Of a stretch of DNA of 38,891 bases, positions 15,941-23,967 are shown piece after piece. The translations under genes and the position numbers were made by a program. This stretch comes from Phycisphaerae bacterium (lineage in GTDB: Bacteria; Planctomycetota; Phycisphaerae; Phycisphaerales; SM1A02): NCBI GenBank assembly GCA_016873275.1, contig VGXO01000027.1, forward strand, positions 1 to 38,891. The letters run 5' to 3'. Position 1 is the first letter of the stretch, and every line of letters begins with the position of its first letter. Below the pieces are notes generated by a model. That model had not been told where the DNA came from and ran no database searches. It saw nothing but the letters and a program-made list of their open reading frames with translations.

Positions 15941-18264
15941 GCCCCCATCCTCGAGCGCCGTACCTCGACGACGATGTGCTTCATGAGCGGCTGGTCGGAC
16001 TGCGGGCTGAAGTCGCCCGCCGCGCACAGGGCGTTGAGCTCGGGCATGTAGCCCATCGCGCAGCCGCGGGGGATCGAGGTGGGGATCGCCCGGAAGCCGC
16101 GGACCTCGCGGGTCGATCCATCGCGGGCGAAGCTCGTGACGTCGACGAGATCGAACTTCGAGAGACCGCGGTCGCGCATGTCGGACTCGTGCATGAAGAC
16201 GAGCGTCCGCAGGTTCCGGACGCCGCGGTAGCGGTCGTCGTTCGAGTAGATGGTGGTGTTCCACTGGTCGTGCGAGCGCACCGTGCCGAGGACGAGGCGA
16301 CCGGCCGGCGGGATCGAGTCGGGAAGCGCCGCGAGCGAGAACTCCGCCTTCCCCGAGGGCGTCAGGAAGACCCGCTCCCGCGCCGGTTGGCGGAGCCGGA
16401 AGCCGTCCGGGCGGCGCACGCGGCGGTTGAAGTCCTCGAAGCCCTCGAGCGCGTGCGCCATGCGGTCGCGGACGAGGTCGTAGTCCGCCGCCCACGCCTC
16501 CCACGGCGTCGGCGAGCGGTCGAGGGTCGCGCGGGCGATGCCCGCGATGATCGCCGCCTCCGAGCGGAGCGCGGGCGACGCGGGCTCGCGGTGCCCGGTC
16601 GAGAGGTGCACCATGCTCATCGAGTCCTCGACGCTGACGGACTGCGGGCCCCTCGCGCCGAGGTCGCGCTCGGTGCGCGGCAGGCAGGGGAGGATCAGCG
16701 CGTCGCGACCGTGCACGAGGTGGCTTCGGTTGAGCTTGGTGCTGACCTGCACGGTGAGCCCGCAGCGGCGGAGCCCCTCGAAGGTCGCCTCGCGGTCCGG
16801 CGTCGCCATCGCGAAGTTGCCGCCCATCCCGACGAAGACCTTCACCTCGCCGCGCCGCATCGCCTCGATCGTGCCGACGGTGCCGAGCCCTCGCGCCCGC
16901 GGCGAGGTGATCCCGCACGCCTCGTCGAGGCGGGCGAGCCAGGCCTCGGTGGGGCGATGGTTCTGCCCGCAGGTGCGGTTCCCCTGCACGTTCGAGTGCC
17001 CGCGGATCGGGCAGGCGCCCGCGCCCTCGCGACCGACGTTGCCGCGGAGCAGCAGGAGGTTCGCGATCTCGCGGATCGTGTCGACCGAGTGCTCGTGCTG
17101 GGTGAGCCCGAGGCACCACGCGAAGACGGCGGACTGCGAGCGGCGGTAGAGGTCGCCGAACTGCTCGATCGTCGCGCGGGGGACGCCCGACTGCCGCTCG
17201 AGCTCGGACCACGGCGTGGCGATCACGATCGCGCGGTAGGCGTCGAAGCCGCTGGTGAAGCGCTCGATGAACGCCCGGTCGAGCGCCGCCGGATCGCGGT
17301 CGGCGACCTCGAGGAGGTGCTTCGCGACCCCGCGGAGGAGGGCGAGGTCGCCCGCGAGGCGCGGCTGCACGACGAGCGTCGCGGTCGGCGTGGCGCGACC
17401 GACCGCCATCGCCGCGAACTCGTGCGGGATGATCGCGCGGGTCGCGGCGCCCTCCACGAGCGGGTTCACGTGGACGATCGTGCCGCCGCGGCGGGCGAGG
17501 TGGACGAGCGAGGTGAGGAGCCGCGGGACGTTCGAGGCGGCGTTCGAGCCGATGAGCGCGACGAAGTCGGCGCGATCGAGGTCGGCGAGCTCGATGGTGC
17601 CCTTGTTCGTTCCGATCGACGCGAGCAGGGCGCGACCGCTCGCCTCGTGGCACATGTTCGAGCAGTCCGGGAGGTTGTTGGTGCCGAGCTCGCGGGCGAA
17701 GAGCGAGTACATGAAGGTCGCCTCGTTCGAGAGCCGACCCGAGGTGTAGAAGGACGCCTCGTGCGGACCCGCGAGCGCCCGCAGGTGGCGACCGACCAGC
17801 GCGAACGCGTCCTCCCAGGAGACCGGCACGTAGCGGTCGCTCGACGGGTCGTGGCGCATCGGCTCGACGAGCCGACCCGCGTCCTCGAGCGCGAAGTCGG
17901 TCCACGTCTCGAGCTCGCGGACGGCGTGGCGGGCGAAGAACCCGCGATCGACCCGCTTCGGCGTCATCTCCCACGCGGCGTGCTTGACGCCGTTCTCGCA
18001 GAGGTCAAGCCGCAGGCTGCCGCCGTCGTCGGGCCACGCGCAGCCGGGGCAGTCGAAGCCGCGGTCGGCGTGGTTCATCCGGGCGAGCGCCCGCGCGCCC
18101 TCGATCGGCACGCCGCTCTTGAGGAGGATCGCCGCGACGCCGCGGGCGGCGCCCCAGCCGGCGACCGGCGAGGCAGGCGGCTCGTGCGACGCGGGCGCGT
18201 CGGAGTCGGGACCGAACCCGCGGGCGGGTCGGTCGGGCGAGGCAGGGTCGAGGGGATCGGGCAC
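15937..18264 (-). CDS. FdhF/YdeP-family molybdopterin oxidoreductase
   Basis: This enzyme of about 775 aa resembles the formate-dehydrogenase alpha-like group (FdhF/YdeP, TIGR01701-like). After a Pro/Ala-rich N-terminus comes GWGAARGVAAILLKSGVP, then FDCPGCAWPD with Cys72 and Cys75, and CENG with Cys89, probable Fe-S ligands. FYTSGRLSNEATFMY and GTNNLPDCSNMCHEASG follow. The likely Mo-ligand position holds Cys (about 205), not selenocysteine. GHSNVQGNRTCG and a C-terminal cofactor domain complete it. No NAD-binding, cytochrome or ferredoxin partner gene is adjacent, so the electron acceptor and substrate are unknown. I chose GTG 18264 (GGAG 6 nt upstream); GTG 18342 or ATG 18450 are possible, but the latter overlaps the divergent gene at 18363. 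Confidence 0.88.
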   Translation of the reverse strand: MPDPLDPASPDRPARGFGPDSDAPASHEPPASPVAGWGAARGVAAILLKSGVPIEGARALARMNHADRGFDCPGCAWPDDGGSLRLDLCENGVKHAAWEMTPKRVDRGFFARHAVRELETWTDFALEDAGRLVEPMRHDPSSDRYVPVSWEDAFALVGRHLRALAGPHEASFYTSGRLSNEATFMYSLFARELGTNNLPDCSNMCHEASGRALLASIGTNKGTIELADLDRADFVALIGSNAASNVPRLLTSLVHLARRGGTIVHVNPLVEGAATRAIIPHEFAAMAVGRATPTATLVVQPRLAGDLALLRGVAKHLLEVADRDPAALDRAFIERFTSGFDAYRAIVIATPWSELERQSGVPRATIEQFGDLYRRSQSAVFAWCLGLTQHEHSVDTIREIANLLLLRGNVGREGAGACPIRGHSNVQGNRTCGQNHRPTEAWLARLDEACGITSPRARGLGTVGTIEAMRRGEVKVFVGMGGNFAMATPDREATFEGLRRCGLTVQVSTKLNRSHLVHGRDALILPCLPRTERDLGARGPQSVSVEDSMSMVHLSTGHREPASPALRSEAAIIAGIARATLDRSPTPWEAWAADYDLVRDRMAHALEGFEDFNRRVRRPDGFRLRQPARERVFLTPSGKAEFSLAALPDSIPPAGRLVLGTVRSHDQWNTTIYSNDDRYRGVRNLRTLVFMHESDMRDRGLSKFDLVDVTSFARDGSTREVRGFRAIPTSIPRGCAMGYMPELNALCAAGDFSPQSDQPLMKHIVVEVRRSRMGA

Positions 18265-18362
18265 GCGCGGCTCCGGCGTCTCGGTCGTTCGCTCGGACGA
18301 TACCTCGCGGCGCTGCCGGGGGTCCCGCTCGAGGGAGAGCACGCCTGCGTGGACTGCGGTCG

Positions 18363-18656
18363 ATGGACGCGCCGCGCGAGATTCTCCGAAGGCAGGCGGA
18401 GCTGTTGCGGGAGGTCGGACCTGCGGAGCGGCTGCGGCGGTCGCTGGCATGGTCCCGCGAGCTGCTGCATGCCTCGCAGATCCGAGCAATCAAGGTCGGC
18501 GCGGCGGAGGGTCTCGACGAGCACGACGCCCTCGAGCGATGGATTCGGCAGCAGTACGGCATCAACCCGTCGGGGAGGGGTTCACGGCGCAGCGTCGGAG
18601 GGTCCTCGGATCCGGGACGGGTCAGCGTGCCTGAGGCGGCGCTCGTGGAGGCGTGA
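18363..18656 (+). CDS. Small hypothetical helical protein
   Basis: This 97-aa open frame is divergent from the oxidoreductase gene. The first 66 residues read as a compact helical protein: REILRRQAELLREVGPAERL, then WSRELLHASQIRAIKVGAAEG, then a C-terminal helix ending RQQYG. The tail is low complexity. The pattern resembles short planctomycete proteins that I recall near nucleotidyltransferase genes, but I cannot name a family. Third-position GC is high. It overlaps the long N-terminal extension of the opposing frame, which is itself doubtful. The ATG has no Shine-Dalgarno. Only 15 nt separate it from the convergent flavoprotein gene. Confidence 0.45.
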   Translation: MDAPREILRRQAELLREVGPAERLRRSLAWSRELLHASQIRAIKVGAAEGLDEHDALERWIRQQYGINPSGRGSRRSVGGSSDPGRVSVPEAALVEA

Positions 18657-18671
18657 GGGCCCTCGCGGGTC

Positions 18672-19769
18672 TCAGCCCTTCACCGGCACGCACCAGCGGT
18701 AGTTCGGGATCACCTCGAAGGCGTGACCAAGCGCCTGCGCCGCGTGCCAGGTCCAGCGCGGGTCGCGCAGCGAGCCCTTGCCGATCGCGACGAGGTCCGC
18801 GTCCCCGTCGGCGAGGACCTTCTCGGCGAGGTGGGGATCCTGCAGCTCGCCGACGGCGATGGTGGTGATCCCCGTCGCCCGCCGCACCGCCGCCGCGAGC
18901 GGCACCTGGAAGCCCGGCGCGACCGGGATCGAGGCGTTCGCGGCGTTGCCCCCGCTCGAGAGGTGGGCGTAGTCGCAGCCGCGGGACTTGAGCGCCGCGG
19001 CGTAGTCGACCGAGTCCTCGACCGTCCAGCCGCCGCGGTCGTCCGCCCAGTCGGTGCCGCTGAAGCGGACCCCGAGCGGCATCGAGGCGGGAAGCGCCGC
19101 CCGCATCGCCTCGAAGACCTCGAGGGGATAGCGCATGCGGTGCTCGCGCGAGCCGCCGTGGCGGTCGGTCCGCAGGTTCGTCAGCGGCGAGAGGGCGCTG
19201 GAGAGGAGGTAGCCGTGCGCCGAGTGGAGCTCGACGAGGTCGAAGCCGAGCCGCGCCGCGCGGCGGGCGGCGGCGACGAACGCGTCGCGCACGGCGGCGA
19301 GTCCGCGCTCGTCGAGGACCTCCGGCAGCGGACCGTCGTCCTCGGCGGGCACCGCGGACATCGCGACCGGAATCCACCCGCCTTGGTCGAGGGGCACGAA
19401 GCCGCGGCGCGGCGCCTTGAAGGGTCGGAAGCGAGATGCCTTCCGACCGGCGTGGGCGAGCTGGATGCCGATCGCGGTCTCGGGCGCGACGGCCCGCAGC
19501 GTCGCGAGGACCTTGGCGAGCGCCTGCTCGTTCGAGTCGCTCCAGAGCCCGAGGCAGTTCGGCGTGATGCGGCCGCGCGGCTCGACGGCGGTCGCCTCGA
19601 GGAGCAGGAGCCCCGGGCTCCCGCACGCGAGCGAGCCGAGATGGACGTGATGCCAGGCGGTCGCGTCGCCCTCGACCGCCTCGTACTGGCACATCGGGGC
19701 GACGACGATCCGGTTGCGGAGGGTCACCCCGCGGAGGGCGATCGGCTCGAAGAGTCGGGGGATGGGCAT
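18672..19769 (-). CDS. Old yellow enzyme family NADH:flavin oxidoreductase
   Basis: This 365-aa FMN-dependent TIM-barrel ene-reductase is of the YqjM/XenA subgroup. VVAPMCQY places the redox-tuning Cys27 typical of that subgroup. HHVHLGSLACG, the FMN-contact GIQLAHAGRKAS and the substrate-binding HSAHGYLLSSALSPLTNLRTD with GGS follow, and VGELQDPHLAEKVLADGDADLVAIGKG forms the C-terminal phosphate-binding part. Members reduce the C=C bond of electron-poor alkenes with NADPH; the natural substrate is usually unknown. The ATG at 19769 lies 6 nt after a TAGCAT hexamer, without a Shine-Dalgarno. Upstream lies an array of eight 9-nt repeats. It is monocistronic. Confidence 0.92.
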   Translation of the reverse strand: MPIPRLFEPIALRGVTLRNRIVVAPMCQYEAVEGDATAWHHVHLGSLACGSPGLLLLEATAVEPRGRITPNCLGLWSDSNEQALAKVLATLRAVAPETAIGIQLAHAGRKASRFRPFKAPRRGFVPLDQGGWIPVAMSAVPAEDDGPLPEVLDERGLAAVRDAFVAAARRAARLGFDLVELHSAHGYLLSSALSPLTNLRTDRHGGSREHRMRYPLEVFEAMRAALPASMPLGVRFSGTDWADDRGGWTVEDSVDYAAALKSRGCDYAHLSSGGNAANASIPVAPGFQVPLAAAVRRATGITTIAVGELQDPHLAEKVLADGDADLVAIGKGSLRDPRWTWHAAQALGHAFEVIPNYRWCVPVKG

Positions 19770-19775
19770 TCCGCG

Positions 19776-19781
19776 ATGCTA
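19776..19781 (-). promoter_or_regulatory. Putative -10 hexamer TAGCAT for the flavoprotein gene
   Basis: Read on the reverse strand, TAGCAT is followed by CGCGGA and then the ATG at 19769. This predicts a leaderless mRNA. The 9-nt repeat array begins 11 nt further upstream, across the -35 region. Confidence 0.45.
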
Positions 19782-19792
19782 AGGGGAAGACC

Positions 19793-19864
19793 GGTCGAGC
19801 CAGTCGAGCCAGTCGAGCCGGTCGAGCAAGTCGAGCCGGTCGAGCTGGTCGAGCAAGTCGAGCC
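19793..19864. repeat. 9-nt tandem array, eight units, in a promoter region
   Basis: Eight head-to-tail copies of a 9-nt unit (A/G)GTCGAGC(A/C/T) begin 24 nt upstream of the flavoprotein start. Units vary only at positions 1 and 9. The array covers the expected -35 region and beyond. It could be a decayed simple repeat or a multi-site operator; the sequence alone cannot decide. Confidence 0.9.
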
Positions 19865-19954
19865 AGTCCGCGACCCCGCCGTCACCTCACCGAAGGTCCA
19901 TCACCCGCGCTGGTTCATCGACCTGCGAACGTCGCCCCTGCGAGACCGTCCACC

Positions 19955-20130
19955 GCGACTTGGTCCTTGGCGACTTGGTCCTTGGCGACTTGGTCCTTGG
20001 CGACTTGGTCCTTGGCGACTTGGTCCCTCGCGACATGTTCCCTCGTGAAGTGGTCCACCGCGACCTCGTCCACTGGGTCCACCGGGTCCACTGGGTCCAT
20101 GTCCACTGGGTCCATGTCCACTGGGTCCAC
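19955..20130. repeat. 15-nt tandem array grading into 9- and 15-nt units
   Basis: Four copies of GCGACTTGGTCCTTG stand in tandem (19955-20014). Four more 15-nt units drift progressively (20015-20074). The array then changes to GGGTCCACT-type 9-nt units and GGGTCCATGTCCACT 15-nt units up to about 20130. It lies between the start of the flavoprotein gene and the stop of the L,D-transpeptidase gene. With the array at 19793 it fills most of the 384-nt gap 19770-20153, in which I see no gene. Open frames on both strands are a by-product of the period being a multiple of three. Confidence 0.93.
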
Positions 20131-20153
20131 CAGACGCCCGATCTCGCGATGTG

Positions 20154-21578
20154 CTACGGCCTCACCTCGACCGTGCTCTTCGCGTCGGTGAGCACCTCGT
20201 AGAGCATCTCGACGTCGGTCGGACGCAGGCGGACGCAGCCCATGCTCATGCTCTTGCCGATCGAGTCAGGCTCGATCGTGCCGTGGATGCCGTAGCCGTC
20301 GAAGAGCTTGTCGCCCGGGGTCTTCGAGACGAGCCCGATCCAGTGCTCGCCGATCGGGTTCTTCGGGTCTTTCGCGGCGAAGTACTCGCCGGTCCGCGGG
20401 CTGTACCACTCGGGATCGATCAGCTTGCTGCCGTCGCGGACCTCCGCGATCCCCTCGGGGGTCGAGTTCAGCTCGCCGAGTCCCACCGGGAAGCTCGCGA
20501 CGAGCACGCGGTCGTCGCCCTCGACGAGGAAGAGGTCGAGCCGGTAGGTCTTCTTGTGCACCACCGCGTGGAACGCCCCGACGGGCACCTTCAGCTTCTG
20601 GTTGACCTGGAGCGCGTTGGGATTGCGGAGCTTGTTGATCCGCTGGAGAAACCGCCAGTCGACGTTGCCGCCGGCCTCGCGCTTCGCGATGCGCTCGAGG
20701 CTGTCGCCGGGCTTGACCTGATAGATCCGCGCGAAAGGATCGTCCGCGACCGGCTCGGGCGAGAAGACGAGGCGGGCGTTGATGCGGGCAAGGGTCTCGT
20801 CGGCGAGCTTCAGGTCGGCGGGGGAGAGACCGCCCGAGACGACGGAGTCGGTCAGCTCGGCGCGGACCTTGACCGGATCCTGGTCGGCGCGACCGGCGAG
20901 GATGGCGATGCGGCTCGACGATGCCTGCGGGGCGCTCGCGACGGTGCTGGTCGCGGCGAGGGGCGGGGCGACGGGCGGGACGCTCGGGGTGGACCTCGCG
21001 GGCGCGACTTGTGGCGCGACCGGCGGGTTGGTCGGCGGGGGCTCGGACTTCGGGGTCGCCTCGCTCTTCGGGGCGCTGCCCGGCTGGATCGCCGGCTCGA
21101 CCTTGGGGGCGACCGGCGTCGATGCCGCGGTCGCCTCGGTCGTGATCGCGCGGCTCGGCGCGGTCGGCGGCGTGCCCGCGGCGCTACTTGGGCGTCCGAT
21201 CTCGATCACCTCGGTCGCCGGCGCCGCGGTCGGCGTCGCGGGACGCGCGGGGGGCGGGGTGAGGCTCGTCGTCGGCTCGCTCCGCGCAGGCGCCGTCGGC
21301 GCGGCGGCGGGAACGGAGAGAGCCGCCGGCGTCGGCGTCATGGTCATGGTCTTGGTCGTGGTCGTGGTCGCGGTCGCGGTCGCGAGCATCGCGGGCGCCG
21401 GCTCGATCGCGGCGTCCTCTTGAGATGCGTCCTCGCCCGACGGCACGAACATCCACCACGCGGCGGCGATCGCCCCGATCGCCACGAGCAGCCAACGGGA
21501 TGGACCCCGACGGCGGCGGCGGTTGCTCATGAACTGGCTGCGGGCTCCGGTTCTCAAGGTCTGGCTCTGGAGGGCCAT
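20154..21578 (-). CDS. L,D-transpeptidase (YkuD) with LysM domain
   Basis: This 474-aa cell-wall enzyme cross-links peptidoglycan or attaches proteins through L,D bonds. A single membrane anchor (about residues 25-43) follows a basic RRRRRGPSR stretch. A Thr/Pro/Ala-rich linker of about 190 residues spans the wall space. A LysM-like domain (IYQVKPGDSLERIAKREAG to LKVPVG) binds glycan. The YkuD domain carries the catalytic motif IHGTIEPDSIGKSMSMGCVR, with His432, Ser445 and Cys448. The ATG at 21578 has AGGAG 6 nt upstream, which fixes the start. It is preceded by 133 nt after the cyclo-ligase gene on the same strand. Confidence 0.92.
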   Translation of the reverse strand: MALQSQTLRTGARSQFMSNRRRRRGPSRWLLVAIGAIAAAWWMFVPSGEDASQEDAAIEPAPAMLATATATTTTTKTMTMTPTPAALSVPAAAPTAPARSEPTTSLTPPPARPATPTAAPATEVIEIGRPSSAAGTPPTAPSRAITTEATAASTPVAPKVEPAIQPGSAPKSEATPKSEPPPTNPPVAPQVAPARSTPSVPPVAPPLAATSTVASAPQASSSRIAILAGRADQDPVKVRAELTDSVVSGGLSPADLKLADETLARINARLVFSPEPVADDPFARIYQVKPGDSLERIAKREAGGNVDWRFLQRINKLRNPNALQVNQKLKVPVGAFHAVVHKKTYRLDLFLVEGDDRVLVASFPVGLGELNSTPEGIAEVRDGSKLIDPEWYSPRTGEYFAAKDPKNPIGEHWIGLVSKTPGDKLFDGYGIHGTIEPDSIGKSMSMGCVRLRPTDVEMLYEVLTDAKSTVEVRP

Positions 21579-21711
21579 GCTCGCTCCTGCTGGTCGTGCT
21601 CGGCGTCTCCGCATCCCGGCGCGGCGAATCGCGACCGGGGTCCGGCGGAGGACGCGACAGAGTACCGAGACGTGGGCGTGGGTCGGGGCGACGCCGCCCG
21701 CGACGGCGAGT

Positions 21712-22335
21712 TCATCGGCGATCCGTCGGGAGCGACCGCAGCGTTCGGCGCTCGGTGATCACGAGGTCGACCGCCACGTCGTGCGGCTCCCGCGCGACCG
21801 CCGCGACGACCTGCGCGTCGAAGCAGACGCCGACTCTCCGTGGCCGAGGACCGACCTGCTCGAGCAGCCGGTCGTAGAAGCCGCCGCCTCGCCCGATCCG
21901 CCCTCCGGTCGAGTCGAAGGCGAGCCCGGGGACGACGAGGAGGTCGACCGAGGACGCCTCCAGCGCGCGACCGGTCGGAGCCGGCACCCCCAGCTCGTCC
22001 AGTCGAAGGCTCTCCCGCCAGTTCCGCTCCCCGTTCCGCTCGACGGCGACGAGCTCGACCGAGGGCGGGGAGGCGACCGAGCGAGGAAGGAGCACGGTCT
22101 TGCCGGAGGCGACCGCCGCGTCGATCGCCCCGCGGAGGTCGGGCTCCCTCGGGAGCGGCACGAAGAGGGCGACCGACCCAGCCGAGCGCCACTCCGGAAG
22201 CTCCATCAGCGTCGCGGCGATCGCGGCGGAGGCCGACTCCACGGTCGCCGGGGTCAGTCCGGCGAGCGTGGTCCGCATCGCGGCGCGGAGCTCCCGCTTG
22301 GAGGTCGGACCGGGATGCCCGCCGGGTCCGCTCAC
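21712..22335 (-). CDS. 5-formyltetrahydrofolate cyclo-ligase
   Basis: This 207-aa enzyme uses ATP to convert 5-formyltetrahydrofolate to 5,10-methenyltetrahydrofolate. SKRELRAAMR near the start is the phosphate-contact motif, VVPGLAFDSTGGRIGRGGGFYDRLL is the folate-binding signature and DLVITERR closes the domain. It starts with GTG at 22335, sharing GTGA with the rarA stop. The next downstream in-frame ATG would remove the first motif. It forms a two-gene operon with rarA. Folate one-carbon chemistry is also served by folP at 34.4 kb, but that gene is not linked to it. Confidence 0.92.
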   Translation of the reverse strand: MSGPGGHPGPTSKRELRAAMRTTLAGLTPATVESASAAIAATLMELPEWRSAGSVALFVPLPREPDLRGAIDAAVASGKTVLLPRSVASPPSVELVAVERNGERNWRESLRLDELGVPAPTGRALEASSVDLLVVPGLAFDSTGGRIGRGGGFYDRLLEQVGPRPRRVGVCFDAQVVAAVAREPHDVAVDLVITERRTLRSLPTDRR

Positions 22336-23723
22336 GCCTCGCCGCCTCCACCGTCGCGGCGGGCGACCGCCTGCCGGCGGTCGTGAAGGCGCCTCGCGAC
22401 CTCGACCTCGAAGCCGCGGTCGGAGGGCTCGTAGTAGCGGCGGGCGACCGGCAGATGGTCGGAGGTCCCGACGCCGTCGGCGGCGGAGTGGGGGTTCGCG
22501 TAGCCATCGCCCCCCTCGCGGGCGGGGACCCGCTCGGCGGCGCGGTCGAGGGAGTCGCGTCCGGTCCGGTCGCGGAGCGCCTGCGGGACCTCGAGCGTCA
22601 TGCCCTCGCGGACCTCCGCCATCGCGGTCCAGATCGCCTGCGCCGTGGCGTTGCTCTTGGGCGCCTGGCACATGTAGATCGCCGCCTGGGCGAGGGTCAG
22701 CTGGCACTCGGGCATGCCGACCCGCTCGGTCACCGCCCACGCCGCCGCCGCGACGGAGATCGCCTGCGGGTCGGCGTTCCCGATGTCCTCGCTCGCGAGG
22801 ATCGCGATCCGCCGCGCGACGATCCGCGGGTCCTCGCCGCCCGCAAGGAGCCGGGCGAGCCAGTGGATCGCGGCGTCCGGATCGGAGCCGCGCATCGACT
22901 TGATGAAGGCGCTCAGCAGGTCGTAGTGGGCGTCGCCGTCCCGGTCGTGCCGAAGGTGCTTCGCCTGCAGGGAGGACTCGATCGCGGCAAGGTCGATCTC
23001 GACGAAGGGACGAGCGCCGGCGGATCCGGGGTGGGGCGAGGTCGAGCGGACCGCGACCTCGAGGGCGCCGAGCGCCCGACGGGCGTCGCCATCGCTTCGG
23101 CGGGCAAGCAGCGCCGCCGCGTCCTCGGCGAGCCGCACGTCGAGGTCGGGGAAGCCGCGGGGATGGCGGATCGCCCGCGCGACCGCCTCGCGGAGCTCCG
23201 GCTCGCCGAGCGGTCGGAGCTCGGCGACCACCGATCGGCTGACGAGCGCCCCGTTCACCGCGAACGCCGGGTTCTCCGTGGTCGCACCGACGAGGGAGAG
23301 GGTCCCGCGCTCGACGTCGGCGAGGAGCGAGTCCTGCTGCGCCTTGCTGAAGCGGTGGATCTCGTCGAGGAAGAGGACCGTGCCGCGCCCGCCCTCCTCG
23401 AGGCGGCGGGTCGCCTGCTCGATGACCTCGCGGATGCGGGCGACGCCGATGAGCGCGGCATGCGCGGCTTCAAGATGCGCCCCGACCGCGTCGGCGAGCA
23501 GCCGGCCGAGGGTGGTCTTCCCCGTGCCCGGCGGACCATGGAGGATCAGCGAGCCGATCCGACCCGAGGCGGCGAGGCGTCGGAGGATGCGTCCCTCGCC
23601 GAGCAGGTGGGGTTGCCCGATCACCTCGTCGAGGGATCGCGGTCGCACCCGCTCGGGCAGGGGCTCGACGCCCTCGCGGCGCTCCCGTCGCGCCTCGTGC
23701 CAGAGATCGGGGACCCGCGCCAT
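22332..23723 (-). CDS. rarA: Replication-associated recombination protein RarA (MgsA)
   Basis: This 463-aa AAA+ ATPase acts at stalled replication forks. Walker A is GPPGTGKT (63-70). Walker B is LFLDEIHRFSKAQQD (Asp120, Glu121), whose IHR-F-KAQQD form is specific to RarA. Sensor 1 is GATTENPAF and sensor 2 is SDGDARRAL. The C-terminal tetramerisation domain includes DAHYDLLSAFIKSMRGSDPDAA and ASEDIGNADPQAI. The ATG at 23723 follows TACGAT by 7 nt without a Shine-Dalgarno. The longer frame to 23978 runs into the glmS upstream region and is not credible. It is divergent from glmS. Confidence 0.95.
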   Translation of the reverse strand: MARVPDLWHEARRERREGVEPLPERVRPRSLDEVIGQPHLLGEGRILRRLAASGRIGSLILHGPPGTGKTTLGRLLADAVGAHLEAAHAALIGVARIREVIEQATRRLEEGGRGTVLFLDEIHRFSKAQQDSLLADVERGTLSLVGATTENPAFAVNGALVSRSVVAELRPLGEPELREAVARAIRHPRGFPDLDVRLAEDAAALLARRSDGDARRALGALEVAVRSTSPHPGSAGARPFVEIDLAAIESSLQAKHLRHDRDGDAHYDLLSAFIKSMRGSDPDAAIHWLARLLAGGEDPRIVARRIAILASEDIGNADPQAISVAAAAWAVTERVGMPECQLTLAQAAIYMCQAPKSNATAQAIWTAMAEVREGMTLEVPQALRDRTGRDSLDRAAERVPAREGGDGYANPHSAADGVGTSDHLPVARRYYEPSDRGFEVEVARRLHDRRQAVARRDGGGGEA

Positions 23724-23730
23724 GGAGGCG

Positions 23731-23736
23731 ATCGTA
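23731..23736 (-). promoter_or_regulatory. Putative -10 hexamer TACGAT for rarA
   Basis: On the reverse strand, TACGAT is followed by CGCCTCC and the ATG at 23723 (7-nt gap, no Shine-Dalgarno). This again predicts a leaderless mRNA. Confidence 0.35.
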
Positions 23737-23844
23737 TGGAATCCGACCGCCGATAACTCGCTCCTCTCCTCGCGAGGACGGGGCGGGATCCGGCGTTCGA
23801 CGGTGATTGGCGAGGTCCGTCGGCGGTCCCCGACCGTTGCTCCG

Positions 23845-23850
23845 TAGCAT
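23845..23850 (+). promoter_or_regulatory. Possible -10 hexamer TAGCAT upstream of glmS
   Basis: TAGCAT lies 117 nt before the glmS ATG, in the 244-nt region shared with divergent rarA. If used, it gives a 5' leader of about 110 nt. I see no glmS ribozyme-like core in that leader. Confidence 0.25.
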
Positions 23851-23967
23851 CGCCCCCGGTTCATCAAGAGCTCGGTGGTCCCGCCAAGGTCGCGCCGCGG
23901 AGCGGTCGATCTATCCCGGGCACCGGCGACCCCTGCGGCCGCGTTCCCTCTCGGAGATCCCTCGAAC

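Noticed and set aside
17625-17660. Selenocysteine in the formate-dehydrogenase-like enzyme
   Set aside because: The Mo-ligand region reads CSNMCHE with an ordinary Cys codon and no in-frame TGA.
19793-20130. CRISPR-like repeat regularity
   Set aside because: Units are 9-15 nt and directly adjacent, with no spacers, and no cas gene is present.
19915-20202. Open frames on both strands with VAKDQ, LVLGD or WSLAT repeats
   Set aside because: They only translate the 15-nt and 9-nt tandem arrays, whose period keeps several frames open.
23851-23967. Possible glmS ribozyme or riboswitch in the glmS leader
   Set aside because: I could not find the conserved core or pseudoknot strands, and the leader is short. 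A covariance-model search would be decisive.
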